NCBI RefSeq assembly: GCF_014252295.1
Contig: NZ_CP059215.1
Location: 513,681-577,680, forward strand
Direction of reading: 5' to 3'
DNA: 64,000 nt
DNA from: Blattabacterium cuenoti
GTDB taxonomy: Bacteria > Bacteroidota > Bacteroidia > Flavobacteriales > Blattabacteriaceae
Part shown: piece after piece, positions 1 through 8,548 of the stretch
How the letters are laid out: the number at the start of each line of letters is the position of its first letter
Numbering within the stretch: the first letter of the stretch is position 1
Program-made: the position numbers and the translations under genes
Notes under the pieces: generated by a model
Told to the model about the DNA's origin: nothing
Database searches by the model: none
What the model saw: only the letters and a program-made list of their open reading frames with translations

Positions 1-1342
1 GTAAAAGAATGTAGCACACAGAAAAATATATCATTAATCCGATAACATCAACTAATGTTGCCACAAAAGGTGCAGAAGAACTAGCTGGATCTCCTCTAAA
101 CTTTTTTATTATAAAAGGTAACATAGACCCACTTAATGTTCCCCATAACACTACTCCAATCAAAGAAAAAAAAACAGTGAATCCGACTAATATCCAATGA
201 GGTCCATAATTGAATAAATTAATATTATGCCAAACTATTATACGTAGGAATCCAGTTAATCCTAAAATACTACCCAAAAAAAAACCACAAATAATTTCTC
301 TCCGCATAACTATCCACCAATCTTTTATTTTCACTTCTCCCACAGCCATTGCTTGAATGATTAAGCTCGCAGCTTGAGATCCACTGTTCCCTCCACTTGA
401 AACAACCAAAGGAATAAATAAAGCAATAACTACTGCTTTTTCGATAACACTTGAATATTTTTGCATAACCGTTGTTGTTAACATTTCTCCTACGAACAAT
501 AAGATTAACCATCCTGCTCTTTTTTTAATCAATCGATATAAAGGTTCATTCAGATAAGATTGATTTAATGTTTCTTCCATTCCTCCTATCTTTTGAAGAT
601 ATTCTCTATAATTTTCATTTAATACCCATAAAATATCATCTACTGTTACTATTCCTAATAAAAAGTTACGATTATCAATAACTGGAAGAGAAACTCTATT
701 GTTTTTATAAAATATTTTAGGAGTTTCTTCTTCTGTATCTGTCAGATTTAAAGCTACAGAAGACCGACCATCTATTAAATCCGATACTTTTGTATTTGGA
801 TCTACCAGTAGAAATTCCCTAATCTTTATATCATCTATTAATTTCCCTTCTTTATCAATGATATAAACAATTTCTATTTCTATTACATCATTATTCTTCA
901 CTTCTTTTCGAATATAATCAAGAACTTCCTGCACTGTCCAAGTTTTTGGAACAGCAATATAATATGGGATCATCCAACGACCTATGCTATTTTCAGCATA
1001 ACCCAACGATACTAAAATTCTGCATTTTTCTTCTGTATTTAAATATTTAATTAATTTTTTTAATAAATCTTTAGGAATTTTTTCTAAAAAACAAATACGA
1101 TCTTCTACTGATAAATTATTCAAAAATTCCATTTTCTGAATCGAAGGTAACTCTTCTATAATTTTTTTTTTTACAGAAAAATCTAATCCATTAAAAACAG
1201 AAATAGCTTTACATAATTTTATTAAACTAAATACTTTTGTTGCATCATTTGGATTATGATGAATTGTTTTGATTAAGCTGTTAATAGTTTGATTATTTAT
1301 AAAATTTTCATTATTTAAATAATCTTGATACTCATTAAACAT
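1..1342 (-). CDS. mgtE: Magnesium transporter MgtE (3' end beyond window edge)
   Basis: MgtE is an inner-membrane Mg2+ channel whose cytosolic N domain and CBS pair gate the pore. I translated the minus strand from ATG at 1342; the frame stays open for about 447 codons to the window edge, so the C-terminal end is missing. The N-terminal helical domain is followed by CBS-type sequence (PVIDNRNFLLGIVTVDDI) and then membrane segments carrying the family's conserved pore motif PLVVSSGGNSGSQAASL. That motif makes the assignment firm. The gene diverges from leuS across a 144-bp spacer, in which I found no clear TAnnTTTG promoter for it. Nothing looks broken in the visible part. Confidence 0.93.
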   Translation of the reverse strand, partial: MFNEYQDYLNNENFINNQTINSLIKTIHHNPNDATKVFSLIKLCKAISVFNGLDFSVKKKIIEELPSIQKMEFLNNLSVEDRICFLEKIPKDLLKKLIKYLNTEEKCRILVSLGYAENSIGRWMIPYYIAVPKTWTVQEVLDYIRKEVKNNDVIEIEIVYIIDKEGKLIDDIKIREFLLVDPNTKVSDLIDGRSSVALNLTDTEEETPKIFYKNNRVSLPVIDNRNFLLGIVTVDDILWVLNENYREYLQKIGGMEETLNQSYLNEPLYRLIKKRAGWLILLFVGEMLTTTVMQKYSSVIEKAVVIALFIPLVVSSGGNSGSQAASLIIQAMAVGEVKIKDWWIVMRREIICGFFLGSILGLTGFLRIIVWHNINLFNYGPHWILVGFTVFFSLIGVVLWGTLSGSMLPFIIKKFRGDPASSSAPFVATLVDVIGLMIYFSVCYILL

Positions 1343-1456
1343 TTTTTCTTTGTTTTATAAAAACTTTTTTTTGAATATTTATATGTATGATTGATTCATT
1401 TCAGAAGCATCCTATAGTAATTAAAATTACGTAATCATTGTAATTTTTTTGTAAAT

Positions 1457-1486
1457 AAAGTTTAAATAAAAAAAGTTTAAATAAAA
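1457..1486 (+). repeat. Perfect 15-bp tandem duplication abutting the leuS start codon
   Basis: The unit AAAGTTTAAATAAAA occurs twice without a gap (1457-1471 and 1472-1486), and the second copy ends on the base before the leuS ATG. The rest of the mgtE/leuS spacer (1343-1456) also holds GTAATT, AAAATTAC and GTAATTTT segments that could pair in alternative ways. Bacteroidota genes rely on A-rich leaders rather than Shine-Dalgarno pairing, so the duplication doubles the likely ribosome-loading leader. The repeat is seen directly; its effect is inference. Confidence 0.85.
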
Positions 1487-4276
1487 ATGGAATATAATTT
1501 TAAAGAAATAGAAAAACGTTGGCAAACATACTGGAAAAAATATAATGTTTTTCATACTAAGGAAAACGAAAAAAAGAAAAAATACTACATTTTAAACATG
1601 TTTCCTTATCCTTCTGGAGAAGGACTTCATGTAGGACATTGTTTAGGGTACGTTGCATCAGATATATATGCAAGATATAAACGTGCAGAAGGATATAACG
1701 TCCTTAATCCAATAGGATTTGATTCTTTTGGATTACCAGCAGAACAATATGCAATTCAAACTGGAAAACATCCTTACGAGACAACTTTTCAAAATTCACA
1801 GAATTATCGAAATCAAATGGATAAAATAGGACTTTCTTTTGACTGGGCCCGTAAATTTTACACTAGTGACCCTAGTTATTATCGTTGGACCCAATGGATG
1901 TTTATTCAAATTTTCAATTCTTGGTACGATAAAGACTGTGAAAAGGCTAAACCTATAGATTCTTTAATTAAAGAATTTAATAAGAACGGAAATTTATTCA
2001 TAAAGGCAAGCACTCCTTCCAATTATAAATTCAGTTCAAAAACATGGAATAAATTAAGTCTTTACGAAAAAGAATCTATTCTTTTAGATTATCGTTTAGC
2101 CTTCTTATGTAAGAATATAGTAAACTGGTGTCCAGGATTAGGTACTGTTTTAGCTAATGATGAAATAAAAAATGGGAAAAGTGAAAGGGGGGGGTATCCA
2201 GTATACAAAAAAAAAATGTTGCAATGGCATATAAGAATTAGTGCATATGCAGAAAGACTTATCAAAGGATTAAGTTCTATTGAATGCTCTCAATCTTTAA
2301 AAAAATTGCAATCTAATTGGATAGGAAAGTCAATAGGAATCTCTTTTTTTTTAAAAATTGTTTATCCTATTAATCAAATCAATAAGATTGAATTTTTTAT
2401 TTCTCATCCAGAAATGATATTTGGATTAACTTTTATTATATTATCTCCAGATCATCCTCTTGCAGATAAAATCAGTGTTCATTTTCAAAAAAAAAATGTT
2501 TTAGCATTCCTTATGCAGGATATTCCTGTCAATGAAGATGTAAAGATCCCTTCTGGAATTTTTACAGGAAACTATGTTTTTCATCCTTTCATTAAAAGCA
2601 AACAGATTCCTATTTATATTAGCAGTTTCTTTTTTTTCAATCATCATAAAAAATCTATTTTAGGAATTCCTGGACATGAAGAAAATAGTAAAATATTTGC
2701 TAAAAAATTTGAATTAGAAATTATCAAAGTTTATGAAAAAAATCAAAAAAATGATGAAATATGTATTAATTCTGAATTATTAAATGGATTTAATAGAAAA
2801 CAGGCGAGAGAGAAAATTATAAAGGTTTTTTTGGAAAAAAAAATAGGAAAGAAAAGAACAAATTACAAAATACGTGATGCTATTTTTTCTAGACAAAGAT
2901 ATTGGGGAGAACCAATTCCTATTTATTTTAAAAAAAATATTCCAAAAACAATTCCTATAGATAAATTACCTCTTATTCTCCCAAAAATAGATAATTATCA
3001 TCCGAAAAATGGAGAATCTCCATTGGTTAGAGCAAAAAATTGGGCTTGGGATGAAAAAAATATGAAAATCGTTCCAAATACATTAGTTGATCATAAATAT
3101 GTATTTCAAATGGAAACTTCTACAATGCCAAGTTGGGCCGGTTCTAGTTGGTATTTTCTTAGGTATATGGATGTTCATAACCATCAATTTTTTCTTGATA
3201 AAAAAAAAGAACATTATTGGAATAATATTGATTTATATATTGGAGGATCTGAACATAGTACAGGTCATTTAATTTATGCAAGATTTTGGCACAAATTTTT
3301 GAAAGATAGGGAATGGGTTACTGCTGAAGAACCATTTAAAAAAATATTAAACCCAGGAATGATACTTAGTTATTCTGCTTCTATACTAAAAATTATAGGG
3401 GAAAATACCTTTATTTCTTATGGATTGAAAAATGAAAAAAATATTTCATTTCAAGAAATTTACGTAAATCTTTCTTTAATAAAGAAGAAAAATGAATTGG
3501 ACATAGAAAAATTTAAAAAAAATAAACCAGAATTTTGTAATGCCAATTTCATATTGGAAAAAGGAATTTTTCTTTGTAAGAGAACATTGGAAAAAATGTC
3601 TAAATCTAAATATAATGTAATAAATCCTGATGATATTTGTGAAAAATATGGATCAGATATTTTTCGAATATATGAAATGTTTTTGGGTCCTATCACTCAG
3701 TCAAAACCTTGGGATGATCAAAAAATAAATGGAATAAAAAATTTTATGAAAAAATTTTGGAGATTATTTCATAAAGAGAATAAATTTCAAGTTAGTGAAC
3801 TTCATCCAACATTCAAAGAATTACAAATCTTACATCAATCCATAAAAAATATACAAAATAAAATACAATCTTTTTCTTTCAACACATCTATCAGTCTATT
3901 GATGATTTTTGTAAATCAATTAACTATGTTACAATGCAATAAAAGAAAAATATTGGAACCTTTAGTTCAATTAATAGCTCCATTTTCTCCTCATATAGCA
4001 GAAGAATTATGGTTTAAATTAGGAAATAATAAATCTATTATTGATTGTCCGATACCAGTTTTTAATCAAAAGTATTTCATAGTAGATGAAATAACGTATC
4101 CGATTATGTTAAATGGAAAATTTAAATTTTCAGAAAAATTTGATTCTAGAATTTCTACACAAGAAATAAAAAATAAAATTTTAAATCATCCAAAAACAAA
4201 ATCTTTATTAAAAGAAAAAATTATTAAAAAATTAATTATAGTCCCAAAAAAAATAATAAATATATTACATTATTAA
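1487..4276 (+). CDS. leuS: Leucyl-tRNA synthetase with degenerate editing site
   Basis: Charges tRNA-Leu with leucine in the cytosol (class I synthetase, 929 residues, normal length). The HIGH-type motif is HVGH at residues 48-51 and the KMSKS loop is at 703-707, both intact, so aminoacylation should work. The inserted CP1 editing domain (about 225-430) is present but its catalytic motifs are not. The position of the family's TTRPDT motif reads ISHPEM (305-310). The GTGAVMAVPGHDQRD block reads HKKSILGIPGHEENS (387-401), so the conserved aspartates after the histidine are Glu398 and Ser401. Hydrolysis of mischarged tRNA is therefore probably lost (inference from known E. coli residues). Start at 1487 is the only sensible ATG, directly after a tandem repeat. 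It appears to be a single-gene unit before gdhA. Confidence 0.97.
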   Translation: MEYNFKEIEKRWQTYWKKYNVFHTKENEKKKKYYILNMFPYPSGEGLHVGHCLGYVASDIYARYKRAEGYNVLNPIGFDSFGLPAEQYAIQTGKHPYETTFQNSQNYRNQMDKIGLSFDWARKFYTSDPSYYRWTQWMFIQIFNSWYDKDCEKAKPIDSLIKEFNKNGNLFIKASTPSNYKFSSKTWNKLSLYEKESILLDYRLAFLCKNIVNWCPGLGTVLANDEIKNGKSERGGYPVYKKKMLQWHIRISAYAERLIKGLSSIECSQSLKKLQSNWIGKSIGISFFLKIVYPINQINKIEFFISHPEMIFGLTFIILSPDHPLADKISVHFQKKNVLAFLMQDIPVNEDVKIPSGIFTGNYVFHPFIKSKQIPIYISSFFFFNHHKKSILGIPGHEENSKIFAKKFELEIIKVYEKNQKNDEICINSELLNGFNRKQAREKIIKVFLEKKIGKKRTNYKIRDAIFSRQRYWGEPIPIYFKKNIPKTIPIDKLPLILPKIDNYHPKNGESPLVRAKNWAWDEKNMKIVPNTLVDHKYVFQMETSTMPSWAGSSWYFLRYMDVHNHQFFLDKKKEHYWNNIDLYIGGSEHSTGHLIYARFWHKFLKDREWVTAEEPFKKILNPGMILSYSASILKIIGENTFISYGLKNEKNISFQEIYVNLSLIKKKNELDIEKFKKNKPEFCNANFILEKGIFLCKRTLEKMSKSKYNVINPDDICEKYGSDIFRIYEMFLGPITQSKPWDDQKINGIKNFMKKFWRLFHKENKFQVSELHPTFKELQILHQSIKNIQNKIQSFSFNTSISLLMIFVNQLTMLQCNKRKILEPLVQLIAPFSPHIAEELWFKLGNNKSIIDCPIPVFNQKYFIVDEITYPIMLNGKFKFSEKFDSRISTQEIKNKILNHPKTKSLLKEKIIKKLIIVPKKIINILHY

Positions 4277-4307
4277 TATAAAACTCAATAAAATTAAGTT
4301 TTATATT
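4275..4307 (+). terminator. Stem-loop at the leuS stop codon, possible terminator
   Basis: An 11-bp perfect stem (AATATAAAACT, 4275-4285, with AGTTTTATATT, 4297-4307) encloses an 11-nt loop and begins within the leuS stop codon. It lacks G+C and a clean U-tract on the plus strand, so intrinsic termination is uncertain. It may instead stabilise the leuS mRNA 3' end. Confidence 0.35.
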
Positions 4308-4330
4308 AAAATTTATAAAATGTAGATTTG
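4299..4330 (+). promoter_or_regulatory. Putative Bacteroidota-type promoter for gdhA operon
   Basis: TAGATTTG at 4323-4330 matches the Bacteroidota -7 consensus TAnnTTTG. A TTTT stretch at 4299-4302, 20 bp upstream, stands where the -33 TTTG would be. The start site would fall near 4337, some 30 bp before the gdhA ATG. The -33 match is weak. Confidence 0.5.
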
Positions 4331-4369
4331 TATTCAACAATAGCATTTTTAATTTTCTAAAACTAAAAA

Positions 4370-5815
4370 ATGTGTAAAAACTTTTATGTCAAAAAAAAAC
4401 AAAATAAAAATGATACATACAGTTTTTTTAATTGTATAGAAAAAAATTTTGATAAAGCTACACGATTTCTTTCTATTGAAAAAGGTCTTTTAGAACAGAT
4501 TAAAGCTTGTAATGCTGTTTATCGCATGCATTTTCCTGTAAAAATAGAAAAAGAAATAAAAGTTATTGAAGCTTATCGAGTTCAACATTCTCACCATAAA
4601 CTTCCCTGTAAAGGAGGAATTAGATATAGTATCAAAGTTAATCAGGATGAGATAATGACTTTAGCAGCTCTGATGACCTACAAATGTGCTATAGTAGACG
4701 TTCCTTTTGGAGGGGCCAAGGGCGGTATTAAAATTGATCCACAAACTACATCATATGAAAATATAGAAAAAATAACTCGTCGTTATACTTCTGAATTAAT
4801 TAAAAAAAATTTTATTGGTCCGGGGATAGACGTACCTGCTCCTGATTATGGTACTGGAGAAAGAGAAATGAGTTGGATTTTTGATACTTTTTTATCCATT
4901 CGTCCTGGAGATGTAGACGCATTAGCTTGTGTTACCGGGAAACCAGTGTCTCAAGGAGGAGTAAGAGGTAGAAAAGAAGCAACAGGGTTAGGAGTCTTTT
5001 ATGGGATTCGAGAACTATGTAGAATGAAAGAAGATATGACTTCTGTAGGGCTTGATGTTGGTTTAGTTGGAAAAAAAATTATAATACAAGGGTTAGGAAA
5101 TGTCGGATATCATGCTGCTACTTTTTTTCATGAAGCTGGAGCAATTATTGTAGCTTTAGCAGAAAGAGAAGGAGCTATTTATAATAAAAAAGGATTGAAT
5201 ATATCCAAAGTTATTTCGCATTTGAAAAATACAGGTTCTATATTAAATTTTCCAAAAGCAAAAAATATTGAAAATACAGAAAACGCTTTAGAATTGGAAT
5301 GCGATATTTTGATTCCTGCAGCATTAGAAAATGTTATTCATAAGAATAATGCAAATCGTATAAAGGCTAAAATTATTGGAGAAGCGGCAAATGGACCTAT
5401 CACTCCAGAAGCAGATGAAATATTAGAAAAAAAAGGAATTATTATAGTTCCTGATATTTATTTAAATGCGGGAGGAGTTACTGTTTCCTATTTTGAATGG
5501 CTTAAAAATTTAAGCCACGTTCGTTATGGACGTATGGAAAAAAAATTTAGCGAAAACATGAATGCAGAATTACTACAAGTTATTGAAACTGTATGCAAAA
5601 ACAAAATTTCAAAAGAAGAAAAAAAAATCATATTGAGAGGACCAAGAGAGATTGATTTAGTAAGAAGTGGATTAGAAGATACAATGATTAGTGGATTCCA
5701 TAAAATCCGTGATATAAAAAAATCATCAAGAATAGATAACATGCGAACTGCAGCATTTATACTTGCTATAAACAAAATTGTAGATTCTTATGAAAAATTA
5801 GGAATATTTCCATAA
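4370..5815 (+). CDS. gdhA: Glutamate dehydrogenase (Glu/Leu/Phe/Val dehydrogenase family)
   Basis: Interconverts 2-oxoglutarate plus ammonia and glutamate. At 481 residues it has the dimerisation/substrate domain with the catalytic-lysine region (K105; GGAKGGI at 114-120) and a Rossmann domain with GLGNVG at 241-246. In cockroach symbionts this enzyme is the known entry point for ammonia released by urease, since glutamine synthetase is absent there (established for Blattabacterium; the other genes are outside this window). It heads a tight plus-strand run with pyrH (28-bp gap), frr, asnS and rpoN. NAD versus NADP preference cannot be read from the sequence alone. No damage is seen. Confidence 0.95.
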   Translation: MCKNFYVKKKQNKNDTYSFFNCIEKNFDKATRFLSIEKGLLEQIKACNAVYRMHFPVKIEKEIKVIEAYRVQHSHHKLPCKGGIRYSIKVNQDEIMTLAALMTYKCAIVDVPFGGAKGGIKIDPQTTSYENIEKITRRYTSELIKKNFIGPGIDVPAPDYGTGEREMSWIFDTFLSIRPGDVDALACVTGKPVSQGGVRGRKEATGLGVFYGIRELCRMKEDMTSVGLDVGLVGKKIIIQGLGNVGYHAATFFHEAGAIIVALAEREGAIYNKKGLNISKVISHLKNTGSILNFPKAKNIENTENALELECDILIPAALENVIHKNNANRIKAKIIGEAANGPITPEADEILEKKGIIIVPDIYLNAGGVTVSYFEWLKNLSHVRYGRMEKKFSENMNAELLQVIETVCKNKISKEEKKIILRGPREIDLVRSGLEDTMISGFHKIRDIKKSSRIDNMRTAAFILAINKIVDSYEKLGIFP

Positions 5816-5843
5816 TATCTTTTTTCATAAAAAATACTAATTC

Positions 5844-6560
5844 ATGAAGTATAAAAGATCACTATTGAAATTAAGCGGGGAAGCTTTGATGGGAACTAAT
5901 GAATTTGGACTTCATTATACTCGTCTTCAACAATATGCAGAAGAAGTAAAAAAAGTTGTAGATATGGGAGCTCAAGTAGCTATAGTAATTGGTGGAGGAA
6001 ATATATTTAGAGGATTTTCTAGAATAAAGGAAAATACTATAAATCGTATAGAAGGAGATTACATGGGTATGTTAGCTACTGTTATAAACGGAATAGCTTT
6101 TCAAGCATATTTAGAAAATGTAGGAATATGTTCTTACATTCAAACAGCTATCAGAATGGATCAAATAGCAGAACCTTTTGGTAAAGATAGAGCTATTCAT
6201 CATCTTGAAAGAGGAAGAGTTGTAATATTTGTAGCAGGATTAGGAAATCCTTATTTTACTACAGATACAGCCGCAGTTTTACGTGCTATAGAAATAAAAG
6301 CTGATATATTGTTAAAAGGAACTAGAGTTGATGGAATTTATACAACAGATCCAGAAAAAGATAAATATGCAAAAAAAATTAAAAGCATATCTTTTGACAT
6401 GGTATATAAAATGGGGATCAAAGTGATGGATCAAACTGCTTTTATATTGGGAAATGAAAATAATTTACCGATTATTATTTTTGATATTAACAGAAAAGGA
6501 AATTTTAAAAAAGTAATTTCTGGAGAAGAAATAGGTACTATAGTTTCCAAAAAAAAATAA
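5844..6560 (+). CDS. pyrH: Uridylate kinase (UMP kinase)
   Basis: Phosphorylates UMP to UDP, an essential step of pyrimidine nucleotide synthesis. The 238-residue length is typical of the bacterial hexameric enzyme of the amino-acid-kinase fold. The N-terminal KLSGEAL (9-15), GGGNIFRG phosphate-binding loop, the TTDTAAVLRA segment and GTRVDGIYTTDPEKD are all present. It is followed after 4 bp by frr; the pyrH-frr pair is a widely conserved translation/nucleotide neighbourhood. No odd features. Confidence 0.97.
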   Translation: MKYKRSLLKLSGEALMGTNEFGLHYTRLQQYAEEVKKVVDMGAQVAIVIGGGNIFRGFSRIKENTINRIEGDYMGMLATVINGIAFQAYLENVGICSYIQTAIRMDQIAEPFGKDRAIHHLERGRVVIFVAGLGNPYFTTDTAAVLRAIEIKADILLKGTRVDGIYTTDPEKDKYAKKIKSISFDMVYKMGIKVMDQTAFILGNENNLPIIIFDINRKGNFKKVISGEEIGTIVSKKK

Positions 6561-6564
6561 AATT

Positions 6565-7119
6565 ATGGATGAATTAAACAATATTTTTTGTTCTTGTAAA
6601 AGAGATATGGAAAAAATTTTGAAACAACTAAAAGAAGACATTCATCGTATTCGATTAGGTAGCAAATCTGTAGTTTCTATTTTAGAAAAAATCAAAATAA
6701 AATGCTATGAAAAGCATTCCATGCTTATGGAAGTAGCAAATATTACGATTGTAGATAGTATGAATATTATTATTCATCCTTGGGATCGTTCTATTACTTC
6801 ACATATAGACAAAGCTATTATAGATGCAAATTTAGGTTTTATGCCAACTAATAAAGGAGAATCTATTCATATAAATTTACCAATTATTACAGAAGAAGGA
6901 AGAAAAAACCTCATAAAAAAAATTAAATTGCAAATAGAACATGCAAAAGTTCTCATAAGGAACATCCGAAAAAAAAATAATAGACATGTAAGAAAATTAC
7001 AAATATCCGAAGATATTTCTAAATCAGGAGAAACACGTATACAAAAAATAACAAGTGAATATATAAAAAAAGTAGACAATTTATTCCTTTATAAGGAAAA
7101 AGAAATATTAAGAATATAA
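6565..7119 (+). CDS. frr: Ribosome recycling factor, divergent
   Basis: Works with EF-G to split post-termination ribosomes. The 184-residue length and three-helix-bundle plus hinge architecture fit RRF. The C-terminal bundle carries LIRNIRKKNNRHVRKL, matching the conserved VRNIRRDAN segment, and HPWDRS plus DANLGFMPTNKG match the head domain. Some normally strict positions have drifted: the RAGRASP-like turn reads RLGSKSV, and the PPLTEERR segment reads LPIITEEGR. This looks like endosymbiont-style relaxation rather than loss. The stop codon overlaps the first base of asnS (TAATG), so the two are probably translationally coupled. Confidence 0.93.
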   Translation: MDELNNIFCSCKRDMEKILKQLKEDIHRIRLGSKSVVSILEKIKIKCYEKHSMLMEVANITIVDSMNIIIHPWDRSITSHIDKAIIDANLGFMPTNKGESIHINLPIITEEGRKNLIKKIKLQIEHAKVLIRNIRKKNNRHVRKLQISEDISKSGETRIQKITSEYIKKVDNLFLYKEKEILRI

Positions 7120-8528
7120 TGGTAAAAAAATATTCAATTAAAGAATTATTAGATGAAGGGATTACTGTTGTAAACAAAAAAGTGTTGGTTAAAGGATGGA
7201 TTCGTTCTTTTCGTTCTTCTATTTTTATTGTTTTAAATGATGGATCTACAATTAAAAATTTGCAAGTTGTTTTATCTCAAGAATTGAAAAAAAAAAATCA
7301 TAAAAAAATAACAATTGGAACTTCAATTCAAGTAATAGGAACTGTAACAGAGAGTATAGGGAAAAAACAATGCATAGAATTGCATGCATCAGATATAAAT
7401 GTATATGGATTTGTCGATTCTAGTGTTCTTCAACAATCTATTTTGCAACCTAAAAAACATAGCTTTAAAAAACTGCGTGAGCAAGCACATTTACGTTTCA
7501 GAACAAATATTTTTAGCTGTATTATGCGAATTCGTCATCATATAGCTTTTTGTATCCATCAATATTTCCATGAACATGGTTTTTTTTATGTTCATACTCC
7601 AATAATTACTACTTCTAATTGTGAAGGAAGTGGTAAAATGTTTCAAATTACTACCATGGATTTAAAAAAAAATCCAGTAGATTATACAAAAGATTTTTTT
7701 CAATGCAAAACTTACCTAAGTGTATCTGGACAGTTAGAAGCAGAAACAGCTATTTTCGGATTAGGGAAAGTATACACGTTTGGGCCTGTATTTCGTGCAG
7801 AAAATTCCAACACTTCACGGCACTTATCAGAATTTTGGATGATAGAACCAGAAATTGCTTTTTATGATCTAGAAGAAAATATAAATTTAGCTGAAGATTT
7901 TCTAAAATTTATTATAAAATATATTCTTGACAAGAATATGGAAGATTTATCTTTTTTAAACGAACACTTCAAAAAATATAAAAAAAATGAAACAGAACAT
8001 CTTTTAGAAAGATTAAATATTGTATTAAAATCTCCATTTAAAAGAATTAGTTATACAGAAGCTGTAAAAATTCTTATCAAAGAAGAAAAAAAACAAAATA
8101 TGAAATTTTTTCATCCAATTGTTTGGGGAATGGATTTACAGTCTGAACATGAACAATATTTAGTCAATAAGTATTTTAAAATTCCTGTTGTTGTATTTGA
8201 TTATCCTTCTTCTATTAAAGCTTTTTATATGCGTATTAATAATGATGGAAAAACAGTTAGAGCTATGGATCTTTTATTTCCAGATATAGGAGAGATCATT
8301 GGAGGTTCTCAAAGAGAAGAACGTTATGAAATATTATTACAACGCATAAAAGATACAAATACGGACAAAAATAAACTTTGGTGGTATTTAGATACACGTC
8401 GTTTCGGTTCTGTTCCTCATAGTGGATTTGGTTTAGGTTTTGATCGTTTAGTTCAATTTATAACAGGAATGAATAATATCCGTGATGTTATTCCATTTCC
8501 AAGAACTCCAAATCATGCAGAGTTTTAA
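7119..8528 (+). CDS. asnS: Asparaginyl-tRNA synthetase
   Basis: Class IIb synthetase charging tRNA-Asn in the cytosol. The 469 residues comprise an N-terminal OB-fold anticodon domain (about 1-120) and the class II catalytic core. Motif 2 is visible as FRAENSNTSRHLSEFWMIEPE in part (FRAEN, then EFWMIEPE), the GGSQREERYE block is intact and motif 3 is SGFGLGFDRLV near the C-terminus. The asparagine-type motif 2 distinguishes it from AspRS. It lies between frr and rpoN with a 20-bp gap to the latter. Confidence 0.97.
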   Translation: MVKKYSIKELLDEGITVVNKKVLVKGWIRSFRSSIFIVLNDGSTIKNLQVVLSQELKKKNHKKITIGTSIQVIGTVTESIGKKQCIELHASDINVYGFVDSSVLQQSILQPKKHSFKKLREQAHLRFRTNIFSCIMRIRHHIAFCIHQYFHEHGFFYVHTPIITTSNCEGSGKMFQITTMDLKKNPVDYTKDFFQCKTYLSVSGQLEAETAIFGLGKVYTFGPVFRAENSNTSRHLSEFWMIEPEIAFYDLEENINLAEDFLKFIIKYILDKNMEDLSFLNEHFKKYKKNETEHLLERLNIVLKSPFKRISYTEAVKILIKEEKKQNMKFFHPIVWGMDLQSEHEQYLVNKYFKIPVVVFDYPSSIKAFYMRINNDGKTVRAMDLLFPDIGEIIGGSQREERYEILLQRIKDTNTDKNKLWWYLDTRRFGSVPHSGFGLGFDRLVQFITGMNNIRDVIPFPRTPNHAEF

Positions 8529-8548
8529 AACATATATTTATCTTAATT

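Noticed and set aside
270-512. Open frame antisense-shifted inside the mgtE region
   Set aside because: It is another frame of the same strand region; the true mgtE frame (1-1342, minus) gives continuous homology including the GNSGSQAAS motif.
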